Notes under the pieces: model-generated
Database searches by the model: none
Told to the model about the DNA's origin: nothing
Seen by the model: only the letters and a program-made list of their open reading frames with translations
Made by a program: the position numbers and the translations under genes
Assembly (NCBI RefSeq): GCF_017368795.1
Contig: NZ_JAFNLL010000009.1
Span: 62,001-126,000, forward strand
Source: Arthrobacter cavernae
Lineage (GTDB): Bacteria > Actinomycetota > Actinomycetes > Actinomycetales > Micrococcaceae
DNA length: 64,000 bases
Reading direction: 5' to 3'
Part shown: positions 56,253-64,000 of the stretch, piece by piece
How positions within the stretch are numbered: the stretch's first letter is position 1
Layout: every line of letters begins with the position of its first letter

Positions 56253-57074
56253 ATGAACGCGAAACGGGCCATCGGCATGGTTTGCGTGATGATCGCAGCA
56301 GTGCTTGCTTTGAGCGGCTGTTTCAAGATCAACATGGACATCAAGGTCAACAGCGAAAAGAGCGTCGACTACGACGTCGTCTACGCCATCCAGAAGGCCG
56401 TCCTGGGAGACAAGTCCTTCGACGAATTCATGCAGTCCAACGGAAGCTCCAGCGAAGAAATGGGCGTTCCCGAGGGCGCCACGGTTGTGGACTACGAAGA
56501 CGACGAGTACAAAGGCAAAAGGATCACCGCGAAAGGCCTGGAACCAGCCAAGATTTCAGCCGCTTCGGACGCCGATTCCCCGTTCGAGCTCAGGAGGGAC
56601 GGTGATTTCTACATCCTGACCATGGGCGGCGTCACCGGAGCGGACAGCAGCGACCCCGCGACGGCAGGGATGGCGAAGTCGATTTTCGACGAGGCCACGG
56701 TCAAGATCAGCTTCCCGGGCACGGTCGTGGAAGCCCAGGGCGCCAAGATTGACGGAAACACGGCCACGTTCGACATGCTTGCCATGACCGAAGGCACCGT
56801 CCAGGTGAAGGCCGAGTCCAATGCAGGCTTTGCCTTCCCGATGTGGCTGCTGTGGGTGCTCATCGTCGTCCTGGAGGTTGCCGCCGCACTTATCCTGCTC
56901 TTCGTCCTGCTGCGCAGAAAGCAGGCAGCCCAGCCCGCCGCCGCGCTCGCAGGCGCCGGAATGCAGCCCGGGTACCCGCAGTCCGGCCATGATGTCCAGC
57001 CGCCAGCGCCCGACGCCGGTCACGGCGGCCAAGTACCGCCGGTTCCGCCCATGCCGGACCGCCCGCCCGCTTAG
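56253..57074 (+). CDS. LppM-like lipoprotein with C-terminal membrane helix
   Basis: 273 residues. A lipoprotein signal ends in LSGC (Cys 23 modified). The extracytoplasmic part resembles the LppM/DUF3153 beta domain (KINMDIKVNSEKSVDYDVVY). A C-terminal helix (FPMWLLWVLIVVLEVAAALI) and a short Pro/Gly-rich tail follow, so the protein is anchored at both ends. In M. tuberculosis LppM affects phagosome maturation; that role cannot be transferred. ATG 56253 after GGGGGAAG. Confidence 0.85.
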   Translation: MNAKRAIGMVCVMIAAVLALSGCFKINMDIKVNSEKSVDYDVVYAIQKAVLGDKSFDEFMQSNGSSSEEMGVPEGATVVDYEDDEYKGKRITAKGLEPAKISAASDADSPFELRRDGDFYILTMGGVTGADSSDPATAGMAKSIFDEATVKISFPGTVVEAQGAKIDGNTATFDMLAMTEGTVQVKAESNAGFAFPMWLLWVLIVVLEVAAALILLFVLLRRKQAAQPAAALAGAGMQPGYPQSGHDVQPPAPDAGHGGQVPPVPPMPDRPPA

Positions 57075-57147
57075 GCGGGATCCGCCGTCGTGCGCTTGCG
57101 GTGCCAATGGTGCCGTCACAGGTTAAATCGCAGCGGAACCGTTCAAC

Positions 57148-57153
57148 TAGACT
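57148..57153 (+). promoter_or_regulatory. -10 element (TAGACT) of the pheST leader
   Basis: TAGACT is followed by 8 bases (including GAGGGG) and the ATG of a short ORF at 57162. Confidence 0.5.
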
Positions 57154-57161
57154 GAGGGGTA

Positions 57162-57239
57162 ATGCCCGCCGGAATCCCCGGCGAGCATTGCCCTTTCGTT
57201 TTGAAGGCCTTTATTGGGCCATTCCCGACTCGTAGCTAA
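57162..57239 (+). CDS. Possible 25-residue leader peptide of pheST
   Basis: The frame starts 8 bases after a -10 hexamer, reads three Phe codons within ten residues (FVLKAFIGPF) and stops 9 bases before pheS. A GAAGGCC/GGCCATTC stem (one bulge) encloses the TTT codon, and a GCCGG/CCGGC stem lies ahead. E. coli pheST has a Phe-rich leader peptide that works by attenuation; here Phe enrichment is modest and no T-run follows, so this is a hypothesis. Confidence 0.4.
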   Translation: MPAGIPGEHCPFVLKAFIGPFPTRS

Positions 57240-57248
57240 GAACAGTAG

Positions 57249-58310
57249 ATGACTGACACTTTGCCAGGCGCTGCCATCCCGAATCCGCTGGATGAGGCCG
57301 CCATCACCGCAGCCGTTGAGGATGCCGTTGCCGCGATTGCCGCGGCTTCCTCCCTCGAAGAACTCAAGGCCGTCCGCCTCGCCCACACGGGCGAGAAGTC
57401 GCCGCTGAGCCTTGCCAACCGCGAAATCGGCGGGCTGGCCAAGGAACACAAGGCTGCGGCCGGCAAGATCATGGGGTCCTCCCGCGGCCGCGTGAACCAG
57501 GCGCTGGCCGCCCGGACCAGCGTGCTCGAGGCCGAAAACGATGCACGGATCCTGGTCGAGGAAACGGTTGACGTCACGGCCGCACCGCGGCGTCGCCGTG
57601 CCGGTGCCCGCCACCCGCTGTCCACGCTGCAGGACCGTGTTGCGGACATCTTCGTCGGCATGGGTTGGGAAATCGCCGAGGGGCCCGAGGTCGAATCCGA
57701 GTGGTTCAACTTCGATGCCCTGAACTTCAAGCCGGACCACCCGGCCCGCGAAATGCAGGACACCTTCTTCGTGGAGCCCCCCGAGGCACACCTGCTCATG
57801 CGCACGCACACCTCCCCGGTGCAGGTCCGTTCCATGCTGGAACGCGAAGTGCCCATCTACGTGCTGTGCCCCGGCAAGGTGTTCCGCACCGATGAACTCG
57901 ATGCCACCCATACGCCGGTGTTCCACCAGTTCGAGGGCCTGGCCATCGACAAGAACCTGAGCATGGCAGACCTGCGCGGCACGCTGGAGCACTTCGCCCG
58001 GCTGATGTTCGGCGACGAGGCCTCGATCCGGCTGCGCCCGAACTACTTCCCCTTTACCGAGCCTTCCGCGGAACTGGACATCTGGCACCCCGGCGCCAAG
58101 GGCGGTCCGCGCTGGATCGAGTGGGGCGGCTGCGGCATGGTCAACCCCAATGTCCTGCGGGCAGCCGGCATCGACCCGGATATCTACTCAGGTTTTGCCT
58201 TCGGGATGGGCATTGAGCGCACGCTCATGTTCCGCAACGAGGTCGGCGACATGCGCGACATGATCGAAGGCGATGTACGTTTCAGCGAGCACTTCGGGAT
58301 GGAGATCTAA
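57249..58310 (+). CDS. pheS: Phenylalanine-tRNA ligase alpha subunit
   Basis: 353-residue catalytic subunit of the alpha2-beta2 enzyme. An N-terminal coiled-coil (residues ~15-95) is followed by class II motifs: motif 2 region FRTDELDATHTPVFHQFEG and motif 3 GFAFGMGIERTLMF. It is followed 2 bases later by pheT. Confidence 0.97.
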   Translation: MTDTLPGAAIPNPLDEAAITAAVEDAVAAIAAASSLEELKAVRLAHTGEKSPLSLANREIGGLAKEHKAAAGKIMGSSRGRVNQALAARTSVLEAENDARILVEETVDVTAAPRRRRAGARHPLSTLQDRVADIFVGMGWEIAEGPEVESEWFNFDALNFKPDHPAREMQDTFFVEPPEAHLLMRTHTSPVQVRSMLEREVPIYVLCPGKVFRTDELDATHTPVFHQFEGLAIDKNLSMADLRGTLEHFARLMFGDEASIRLRPNYFPFTEPSAELDIWHPGAKGGPRWIEWGGCGMVNPNVLRAAGIDPDIYSGFAFGMGIERTLMFRNEVGDMRDMIEGDVRFSEHFGMEI

Positions 58311-58312
58311 CA

Positions 58313-60856
58313 GTGCGTATCCCACTTTCCTGGCTGCGTGAATTCGCGCAGGTTCCGGCCGATGCAACGGCCGAAGACGTCATGGCGGAGCTCGTCAAGG
58401 TCGGTTTTGAAGAAGAAGCAGTTCACCGCCCCACGGACGCCCTCAAGGGTCCGATCGTGGTGGGCCAGGTCCTGAGCCTGGTCAAGGAACCGCAGTCCAA
58501 CGGCAAGACCATCAACTGGTGCCAGGTCCGCGTTGTCCCCGAAGGGCAGGAACAGACCCTCACAGGGAAGGGCATCGACCCCTCCGGCGTGCAGGGCATC
58601 ATCTGCGGTGCCCACAACTTCGTGGAAGGCGACAAGGTGGTTGTCACGCTGCCCGGTGCCGTGCTGCCCGGCGACTTCCACATCTCGGCCCGGAAGACCT
58701 ACGGGCACCTGTCCGCCGGCATGATCGCCTCCGTACGTGAACTCGGCATCGGCGAAGACCACGACGGCATCCTGGTGCTCTCGCGGATCGGACTGGATCC
58801 GGAGATCGGCTCCGACGCCATGGAACTGCTTGGCCTCTACGACGAGGCTGCCGAAATCAACGTCACCCCGGACCGCGGCTACGCCTTCTCGATCCGTGGC
58901 GCGGCCCGCGAGTACGCCCACGCCACCGGCACGGCCTTCACGGATCCGGCCTCCAAGGTGCAGGCGCCCGCGGAACTGTCCGGCGGGTACGGCGTCAAGC
59001 TCAACGACGATGCCCCGATCTACGGCAAGCCCGGTTGTGACCGCTTCGTGGCCCGCACGGTCCGCGGTGTGGACGCCACCCGCCCCACCCCGCCGTGGAT
59101 GTCCTCGCGGCTGCGCCTTGCCGGCGTCCGCTCGATCTCGCTGCCGGTGGACATCTCCAACTACGTCATGCTTGAGCTCGGCCAGCCGAACCACTGCTAT
59201 GACCTGGACAAGCTCTCGGGCGACATCGTGGTCCGCCGTGCCGTGGCGGGGGAGAAGATCACCACCCTCGACGAGAAGGTGCGGACCCTCGACGTCGAGG
59301 ACCTCCTGATCACCGACAGCTCCGGTGCGATCGGCATCGCCGGCGTCATGGGCGGTTCCACTTCTGAGGTGTCCGATTCGACCACGAACATCCTGGTGGA
59401 GGCTGCGCACTTCGACGAGGTCTCGATCGCGCGCGCGCGTCTCCGCCACAAGCTGCCCTCCGAGGCGTCCAAGCGCTTCGAGCGCGGTGTGGACTGGCAG
59501 CTCGCCGGCATTGCCGCGCAGCGGGTCGTGGACCTGCTCGTCGAGCTCGCCGGCGGCACCGCCGACGAGGCAGGCACCGACGTCGGGACCGCTCCCGACG
59601 CCGTTACGATCGAGCTGCCCGCCGGTTACGCCGCTTCCCGGATCGGCATCGACTTCACCGAGGAGCAGATCACCGGCTGCCTCGAGGACCTGGGTGGCGC
59701 CGTCGAGAAGACCGCATCCGGCTACCTCGTCACGGCTCCGAGCTGGCGCCGTGACCTGGAAACAAAGGATGACCTCTCCGAGGAAATCGCGCGCCTGGTG
59801 GGCTACGAGAACATCCCGGCTACTCTGCCCGTGGCGCCTCCGGGCCGCGGCTTGAGCCGTGCGCAGCAGCAGAAGCGCCGCCTGGTGCAGGCTTTGGCCG
59901 ACGCCGGGCTGACCGAGGTCCTGGCCTACCCGTTCGTTTCCAGGGCGGCCAACGACACCTTCGGCGTGGCCGAGGAGGGGGCTGCACGGCCTGCCCTGAA
60001 GCTGGCCAACCCGATCAGTGAGGAACACGGCTACCTGCGCACGTCCCTGCTGCCCGGCCTGATCGAAGTGGCCCGGCGCAACCACTCCCGCGGTTTCCGC
60101 GACCTGGCCATCTACGAAGCCGGCCTGGTCTTCCTCCCGGGCGAGAAGCTGGGCACGGAGTCGATCCCGCCGCTGGGCGTCAAGCCTGCCGATGAGGTTC
60201 TTGACGGACTGTACGACGGCGTCCCGGCCCAGCCATTGCACCTCGCCGCCGTGCTGACCGGCCATGATTCACCGGCCGCCGCCAGCCACAAGCCGCGGCT
60301 TTGGGACTGGGCCGACGCCCTGGATCTTGCCCGGCTCATGGGCGATGTCCTTGGCGTGGAGCTCGTGGCCAGCCAAGGCAGCCACCAGGCCTTCCACCCC
60401 GGCCGCGCCGCCCAGCTGGCGCTGCGCTCCGGCGAAGTGGTCGGCTACGCCGGCGAACTGCACCCGAAGCTGCTGGCCGCCCACGACATGCCGGCCCGCT
60501 CGGTGGCCCTCGAGATCAACGCGGACGCGCTCTTCGAAGCCGCCGCGGACGTCATCGTGGCCAAGCACATCTCGGGCTTCCCCGTGGCAACCCAGGACGT
60601 CGCCCTCGTGGTGCCCCAGGATGTCCCGGCGGACGCCGTGCTTGAGGCCCTGCGCGAAGGTGCCGGCGAACTCCTCGAAGACGTCGCCTTGTTCGATGTC
60701 TACGTGGGAACCGGCATCGAGGACGGCAAGAAGTCTCTCGCCTTCGGCCTGCGCTTCCGTGCCGCGGACCGCACCCTGACGGCCGACGAAGCATCGGAGG
60801 CCCGCGAGGCCGCCGTCGCCGTCGCCGCAGAGCGCTTCGGGGCAGTCCAGCGCTGA
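58313..60856 (+). CDS. pheT: Phenylalanine-tRNA ligase beta subunit
   Basis: 847 residues, with all domains: OB-fold/EMAP-like tRNA-binding part (~40-155), B3/B4 editing domain, B5 (~ 400-475), catalytic-like core and the C-terminal anticodon-binding FDX-ACB domain (FPVATQDVALVVPQDVPAD to LTADEASEAREAAV). GTG 58313 starts 2 bases after pheS. Confidence 0.97.
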   Translation: MRIPLSWLREFAQVPADATAEDVMAELVKVGFEEEAVHRPTDALKGPIVVGQVLSLVKEPQSNGKTINWCQVRVVPEGQEQTLTGKGIDPSGVQGIICGAHNFVEGDKVVVTLPGAVLPGDFHISARKTYGHLSAGMIASVRELGIGEDHDGILVLSRIGLDPEIGSDAMELLGLYDEAAEINVTPDRGYAFSIRGAAREYAHATGTAFTDPASKVQAPAELSGGYGVKLNDDAPIYGKPGCDRFVARTVRGVDATRPTPPWMSSRLRLAGVRSISLPVDISNYVMLELGQPNHCYDLDKLSGDIVVRRAVAGEKITTLDEKVRTLDVEDLLITDSSGAIGIAGVMGGSTSEVSDSTTNILVEAAHFDEVSIARARLRHKLPSEASKRFERGVDWQLAGIAAQRVVDLLVELAGGTADEAGTDVGTAPDAVTIELPAGYAASRIGIDFTEEQITGCLEDLGGAVEKTASGYLVTAPSWRRDLETKDDLSEEIARLVGYENIPATLPVAPPGRGLSRAQQQKRRLVQALADAGLTEVLAYPFVSRAANDTFGVAEEGAARPALKLANPISEEHGYLRTSLLPGLIEVARRNHSRGFRDLAIYEAGLVFLPGEKLGTESIPPLGVKPADEVLDGLYDGVPAQPLHLAAVLTGHDSPAAASHKPRLWDWADALDLARLMGDVLGVELVASQGSHQAFHPGRAAQLALRSGEVVGYAGELHPKLLAAHDMPARSVALEINADALFEAAADVIVAKHISGFPVATQDVALVVPQDVPADAVLEALREGAGELLEDVALFDVYVGTGIEDGKKSLAFGLRFRAADRTLTADEASEAREAAVAVAAERFGAVQR

Positions 60857-60873
60857 CGAACCACAACGGTCCC

Positions 60874-61605
60874 GTGCAGGGGCTGGCGCTTCGGCTCCAG
60901 CCCCTGCCCGTCCAGCACACCGCTGCGACCGCAGCAGGATCAGCCGCCATGCGCCGCATGGCGGCTGATTTGCTGTCTCCGGCGGAACTCTCGCGCGCTC
61001 GGGTCATGAACGCGGGCGCCGCTGCGGCATTCCTGGCCGGGCGGCTTGCCCAGCTGGACTTCGCGGGCAGCCTCCTGGGCGTCCCGCCGTCGTCGCTGGT
61101 TGCCTCTTACTCCTGCCCGCAGTGCGGCGAGGGGCCGGGGATCGCCCACGGGCGGCCAGGCTACCTGCTCGACGGCGGCCCCGCACCGCTGCTGCTCAGC
61201 GCCTCCCGAGCGGCCGGCTGGGTGCTGCTCGCCGCCGTCGTGCATCCTGACCCGGGCATGCGGCTGGGCGTCGACCTTGAGGACACCGCAAAGACCGGGT
61301 TCGAAGGCTTCGACGGCGTCGCGCTGACAGCGGGGGAGAAGGACTTCCTGGGTAACTCCCGGGAACCGGAGCGCGCGTTCCAGCGCACCAGGCTTTGGGC
61401 ACGCAAGGAAGCCTGGCTCAAGATGACAGGAGACGGGCTCCGGACAGACCCGTCCGGCCTGGATGTCTTGGACCGGCCCGGACTCACGGACCTTGATCTG
61501 GCAGGCCTTGACCTTGCAGCCGTGGACGTTGCAAGCCCCGGGCCGTCCCTGCACATCGCGGGTAGGCCGCCGTCCGGACTCGTGGCCGCGCTGGCGCTGG
61601 GTTGA
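60874..61605 (+). CDS. 4'-phosphopantetheinyl transferase superfamily protein
   Basis: 243 residues. The Mg/CoA motif appears as LGVDLEDTAK and the second as LWARKEAWLKMTGDGL, i.e. a Sfp-type enzyme that arms carrier domains. The start is uncertain: GTG 60874 has no good ribosome site; ATG 60949 has AGGA 9 bases upstream and would begin MRRMAADLLSPAEL. The nearby Pls/PosA-like synthetase is a plausible client, though another gene (M1 peptidase) lies between and is on the opposite strand. Confidence 0.85.
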   Translation: MQGLALRLQPLPVQHTAATAAGSAAMRRMAADLLSPAELSRARVMNAGAAAAFLAGRLAQLDFAGSLLGVPPSSLVASYSCPQCGEGPGIAHGRPGYLLDGGPAPLLLSASRAAGWVLLAAVVHPDPGMRLGVDLEDTAKTGFEGFDGVALTAGEKDFLGNSREPERAFQRTRLWARKEAWLKMTGDGLRTDPSGLDVLDRPGLTDLDLAGLDLAAVDVASPGPSLHIAGRPPSGLVAALALG

Positions 61606-61627
61606 TCCGGCGCCGGGCTGACCGGGT

Positions 61628-63016
61628 TTAGGCGGGCAGAGCCGGCAGGGCCGGCAAGGCGAACTCGTACAGCCACGGAGCCAGGACCGCGGCGGCGTCG
61701 AGTCCCGGCACAGCGGCGTCAGCCGCGGCGATGAACTCCTCGGTGGACACCGAACCGTGCCGGTTCTCCGTGGTCCACTGCTGCAGGAAGGCAAAAAACG
61801 CGGCGTCACCGGCGGCAGAACGGACGGCATGCACGGCCAGGGCGCCGCGCTTGTAGACCCGATCATCGAACATCAGATCCGGTCCCGGGTCCCCGACCTT
61901 CAGATCCTGCGGCGAGGCATTGAGTTTCTTCCAGGCCGCCCGGGCACGGTCGGCCACGGGCATGGTGCCCGATTCTTCCGACCACAGCCACTCGGCGTAG
62001 CAGGCGAAGCCTTCGTGCAGCCAGATGTCCTTCCAGCTGCTCACCGTGAGCGAATTTCCGAACCATTGGTGCGACAGTTCGTGCGCGATCAGCCGCTGGG
62101 CCTCCCATTCGTCGCGCATGTGGTTCCGGCCGAAAATGGACAGCGTCTGTGCCTCGAGCGGGATCTCCAGCTCGTCTTCGGTCACTACGACCGTGTACTC
62201 GGTGAAGGGGTAGGGCCCGAAGCATTCTTCGAAGGTGCGCATCATGTCCGGCTGGCGGCGCAGACCCTTGCGCGCCGCCCCTTCAAGCCCCCTGGACACC
62301 GCCGCGAACTGGCGGACCCTGTGGTGCGGGTTCTCGGGGTTCAGCGCCACCAGCTCGTAGCGGCCGATCTGCACGGTGGCCAAGTACGTGGACATGGGCT
62401 CGGCGTGTTCGTAGGTCCAGGTCTCGCGGCTGGACTTGCGTGTCCGGGAGACGAGGCTGCCATTGCACACCGCCCGGTAGTTGTCGTCGGTGGTCACCGC
62501 GATCCGGAAGCTCGACTTGTGCCGAGGGTGGTCGTTGCACGGGAACCAGGACGCGGCGCCGTTCGGCTGCCCGGCCACCAGCACGCCGTCGTTGAGTTCT
62601 TCCCAGCCGACATCGCCCCACAGGCCCCTCCGAGGCTGCGGGTTGCCCTCGTAGCGCACCTCCAGGGTGAATGCGTGGCCGGGCTCCATCATCGAGGGAA
62701 GTGCCACCACCAGGTGCCCGACGCGCTGGCTGAACTTCTGGATCTTCGTGCCATCCAGCTGGACCTTGGACGCCTTCAGTCCCACGAGGTCGAGAATCAG
62801 CTGCGAGGTGGACTTCAAGGCGACGCAGCGCAGCACGGCCCGGCCGATCAGCTTGTTGCTGCCCAGCCGGCAGTCCAGCTCCAGTTCGTAGCGGTCCACG
62901 CGGTAGGCGGTGCTGCCGTGGTCGAGCGTATAGGGGTCTGCAGCATGGGCAGCGGTCGGGTAGGAAACCGTGGGTGTGGCGGCGGTCCCGGTGCTGGATT
63001 CGTCCCTCGGTGTCAT
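61628..63016 (-). CDS. M1-family aminopeptidase (atypical, without GAMEN)
   Basis: 462 residues. Zinc motif HELSHQWFG with H312, E313, H316 and the third ligand E335 (HEGFACYAEWLW). The usual GAMEN exopeptidase motif is replaced by IPLEAQTLSIFG, seen in an actinobacterial M1 subgroup. No signal peptide is present. ATG 63016 lies 7 bases from TAGATT; a TTG three codons upstream is less likely. It is shorter than PepN (~850 residues), lacking the large C-terminal ERAP-like domain. Confidence 0.93.
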   Translation of the reverse strand: MTPRDESSTGTAATPTVSYPTAAHAADPYTLDHGSTAYRVDRYELELDCRLGSNKLIGRAVLRCVALKSTSQLILDLVGLKASKVQLDGTKIQKFSQRVGHLVVALPSMMEPGHAFTLEVRYEGNPQPRRGLWGDVGWEELNDGVLVAGQPNGAASWFPCNDHPRHKSSFRIAVTTDDNYRAVCNGSLVSRTRKSSRETWTYEHAEPMSTYLATVQIGRYELVALNPENPHHRVRQFAAVSRGLEGAARKGLRRQPDMMRTFEECFGPYPFTEYTVVVTEDELEIPLEAQTLSIFGRNHMRDEWEAQRLIAHELSHQWFGNSLTVSSWKDIWLHEGFACYAEWLWSEESGTMPVADRARAAWKKLNASPQDLKVGDPGPDLMFDDRVYKRGALAVHAVRSAAGDAAFFAFLQQWTTENRHGSVSTEEFIAAADAAVPGLDAAAVLAPWLYEFALPALPALPA

Positions 63017-63023
63017 GAAGTTC

Positions 63024-63029
63024 AATCTA
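63024..63029 (-). promoter_or_regulatory. -10 element (TAGATT) of the M1 peptidase gene
   Basis: TAGATT on the minus strand is followed by 7 bases and ATG 63016. It lies inside the 3' end of the upstream gene. Confidence 0.45.
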
Positions 63030-64000
63030 CTTGGCTCCGGCCGCTGCTGTGGCCGGACCCTCCCATGGGCTCACGGGATTTCCCATCCAGTACGTCCCTG
63101 CCGGTACGGTTTCGCCGCGCATGACCAGCGACGCCGGACCAACGGTGCCGCCCGCACCGATGCTGGCGGCGGGGAGGATGACCCCCTGCGGCCCCATCGT
63201 GGCGCCGTTGCCCAGCGTCACGGTGTCGATGCTCATGATGCGGTCGTGGAAGAGGTGGGTCTGGACGACGCAGCCCCGGTTGACGGTGGAGTTTTCCCCG
63301 AGCGTGACGAGGTCGGCCTCGGGCAGCCAGTAGCTTTCGCACCAGGTGCCGCGCCCGATTTTGGCTCCGAGGCCCCGCAGCCACCAGACCATCGCGGGGG
63401 TTCCTGCCGCCGAACGGGCAAACCAGGGGGCGCTGACCATTTCAATGAAGGTGTCCACTACCTCGTTGCGCCAGATGAATGAGCTCCACAGCGGATGTTC
63501 CCCGGCCCGGATGGTCCCCACCAGGAGCCACTTCGCCGCAACGGAACTGAGCGCCGCTACCGTTCCGGCGGCCAGCATCACAGCGCCGCACAGCAGCGCC
63601 GCCACCCAGTACGCGGAAGCGCCGGCGATCCAGTCGAGGGCCAGCATGACGCCCACCGCGATGCCTGCCGTCAGGACGACGGGCAGCAGACGGCACAGTT
63701 CCCAGAGGGCGCGGGCCACTTTAAGCCGCAGGGACGGCTGAAAGGTGAGGCTCTGGTCGGCGTCGACGGCGGTGCGGCGCAGCCTGACGGGCGGGCTGCC
63801 CAGCCAGGACGTGCCGGACTTGGCCTTGGCCGGCGTGGCCGACAGCACGGCCACGAGGGAGTTCTTGGGCACGTTGCGCCCGGCGGCCGTCATGCCGGAG
63901 TTGCCCAGGAAGGAGCGTTTGCCGATCTTGGCGGGGGCGATCTTCATCCAGCCGCCACCGAGTTCATAGGAGGCCACCATGGTGTCATCAGCCAGGAACG
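63027..64000 (-). CDS. Pls/PosA-family synthetase, C-terminal part (cut by window edge)
   Basis: The frame is open to the right edge; 323 residues are visible. Segments such as LADDTMVASYELGGGWMKIAP, GKRSFLGNSGMTAAGRNVPKNS and the C-terminal hexapeptide repeats (LGENSTVNRGCVVQTHLFHDR, TLGNGATMGPQGVILP) with three membrane helices between match the tandem membrane/left-handed beta-helix end of epsilon-poly-lysine-type synthetases. The adenylation and carrier domains would be outside the window. Product unknown. Confidence 0.8.
   Translation of the reverse strand, partial: FLADDTMVASYELGGGWMKIAPAKIGKRSFLGNSGMTAAGRNVPKNSLVAVLSATPAKAKSGTSWLGSPPVRLRRTAVDADQSLTFQPSLRLKVARALWELCRLLPVVLTAGIAVGVMLALDWIAGASAYWVAALLCGAVMLAAGTVAALSSVAAKWLLVGTIRAGEHPLWSSFIWRNEVVDTFIEMVSAPWFARSAAGTPAMVWWLRGLGAKIGRGTWCESYWLPEADLVTLGENSTVNRGCVVQTHLFHDRIMSIDTVTLGNGATMGPQGVILPAASIGAGGTVGPASLVMRGETVPAGTYWMGNPVSPWEGPATAAAGAK

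Overview
This 64 kb window is high-GC, densely packed chromosomal DNA from an actinobacterium. The gene content and order (pgsA-cinA-clgR-recA-recX-miaB-miaA-dapF-hflX-lexA, infC-rpmI-rplT, actinobacterial priA/hisA, DUF3046, DUF1844, LppM, an Rv2578c-type radical SAM protein) point to Micrococcales, most likely an Arthrobacter/Pseudarthrobacter-like member of Micrococcaceae. The genus is an inference. I see no prophage, CRISPR array, rRNA or tRNA. The only clear mobile element is one group II intron.

Layout. 0-5.6 kb: end of a tryptophan 2,3-dioxygenase gene, rpsO, pnp, an M16 peptidase and a DUF1579 protein. 5.6-13.8 kb: molybdenum cofactor genes in two sets (moaD-moaA on the minus strand; moeA-moaC-mog-moaE on the plus strand) around a two-component system whose genes overlap a membrane-anchored sulfite-oxidase-like molybdoenzyme. 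13.8-18.4 kb: dapB, a small membrane protein, an acyltransferase-like membrane protein, a GDSL-type hydrolase and dapA. 18.4-24.9 kb: RNase J, FtsK, PgsA, CinA and ClgR. 24.9-26.8 kb: a bacterial group IIC intron just behind the clgR terminator. 26.8-33 kb: a MarR regulator, DUF3046, recA-recX, miaB-miaA and dapF. 33-37.7 kb: an RsmC-like methyltransferase divergent from hflX, then a DinG-type helicase. 37.7-45.7 kb: a RibD-like reductase, lexA with a divergent LysM membrane protein, a histidine operon (hisC-hisB-hisH-small ORF-priA), SseB-like and MFS genes. 45.8-49.6 kb: DUF1844, infC-rpmI-rplT and a SpoU methylase. 49.7-57 kb: transporters, a Nudix hydrolase, an SOS-type radical SAM protein, pyroglutamyl peptidase, SIMPL, a HEERH protein and an LppM-like lipoprotein. 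57-64 kb: pheS-pheT, a phosphopantetheinyl transferase, an M1 peptidase and the C-terminal part of a Pls/PosA-like synthetase running off the right edge.

How the genes work together. LexA-type boxes (TCGAAN-N4-GTTCKN) lie at recA, at the lexA/LysM divergent region and at the radical SAM gene, so the window holds a core DNA-damage regulon with a likely SOS cell-division suppressor. At least 17 start codons lie only 6-8 bases behind a TANNNT -10 hexamer, which suggests widespread leaderless transcription. Three translation-related units have unusually elaborate 5' regions: hflX (a possible leaderless hexapeptide ORF plus hairpins), pheST (a possible Phe-containing leader peptide) and infC (a long structured leader and an ATT start codon). 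These leaders, the bL20 C-terminal domain and the overlap of a two-component system with a molybdoenzyme gene are the best candidates for under-described biology. No wholly novel multi-gene system could be demonstrated from the sequence alone.
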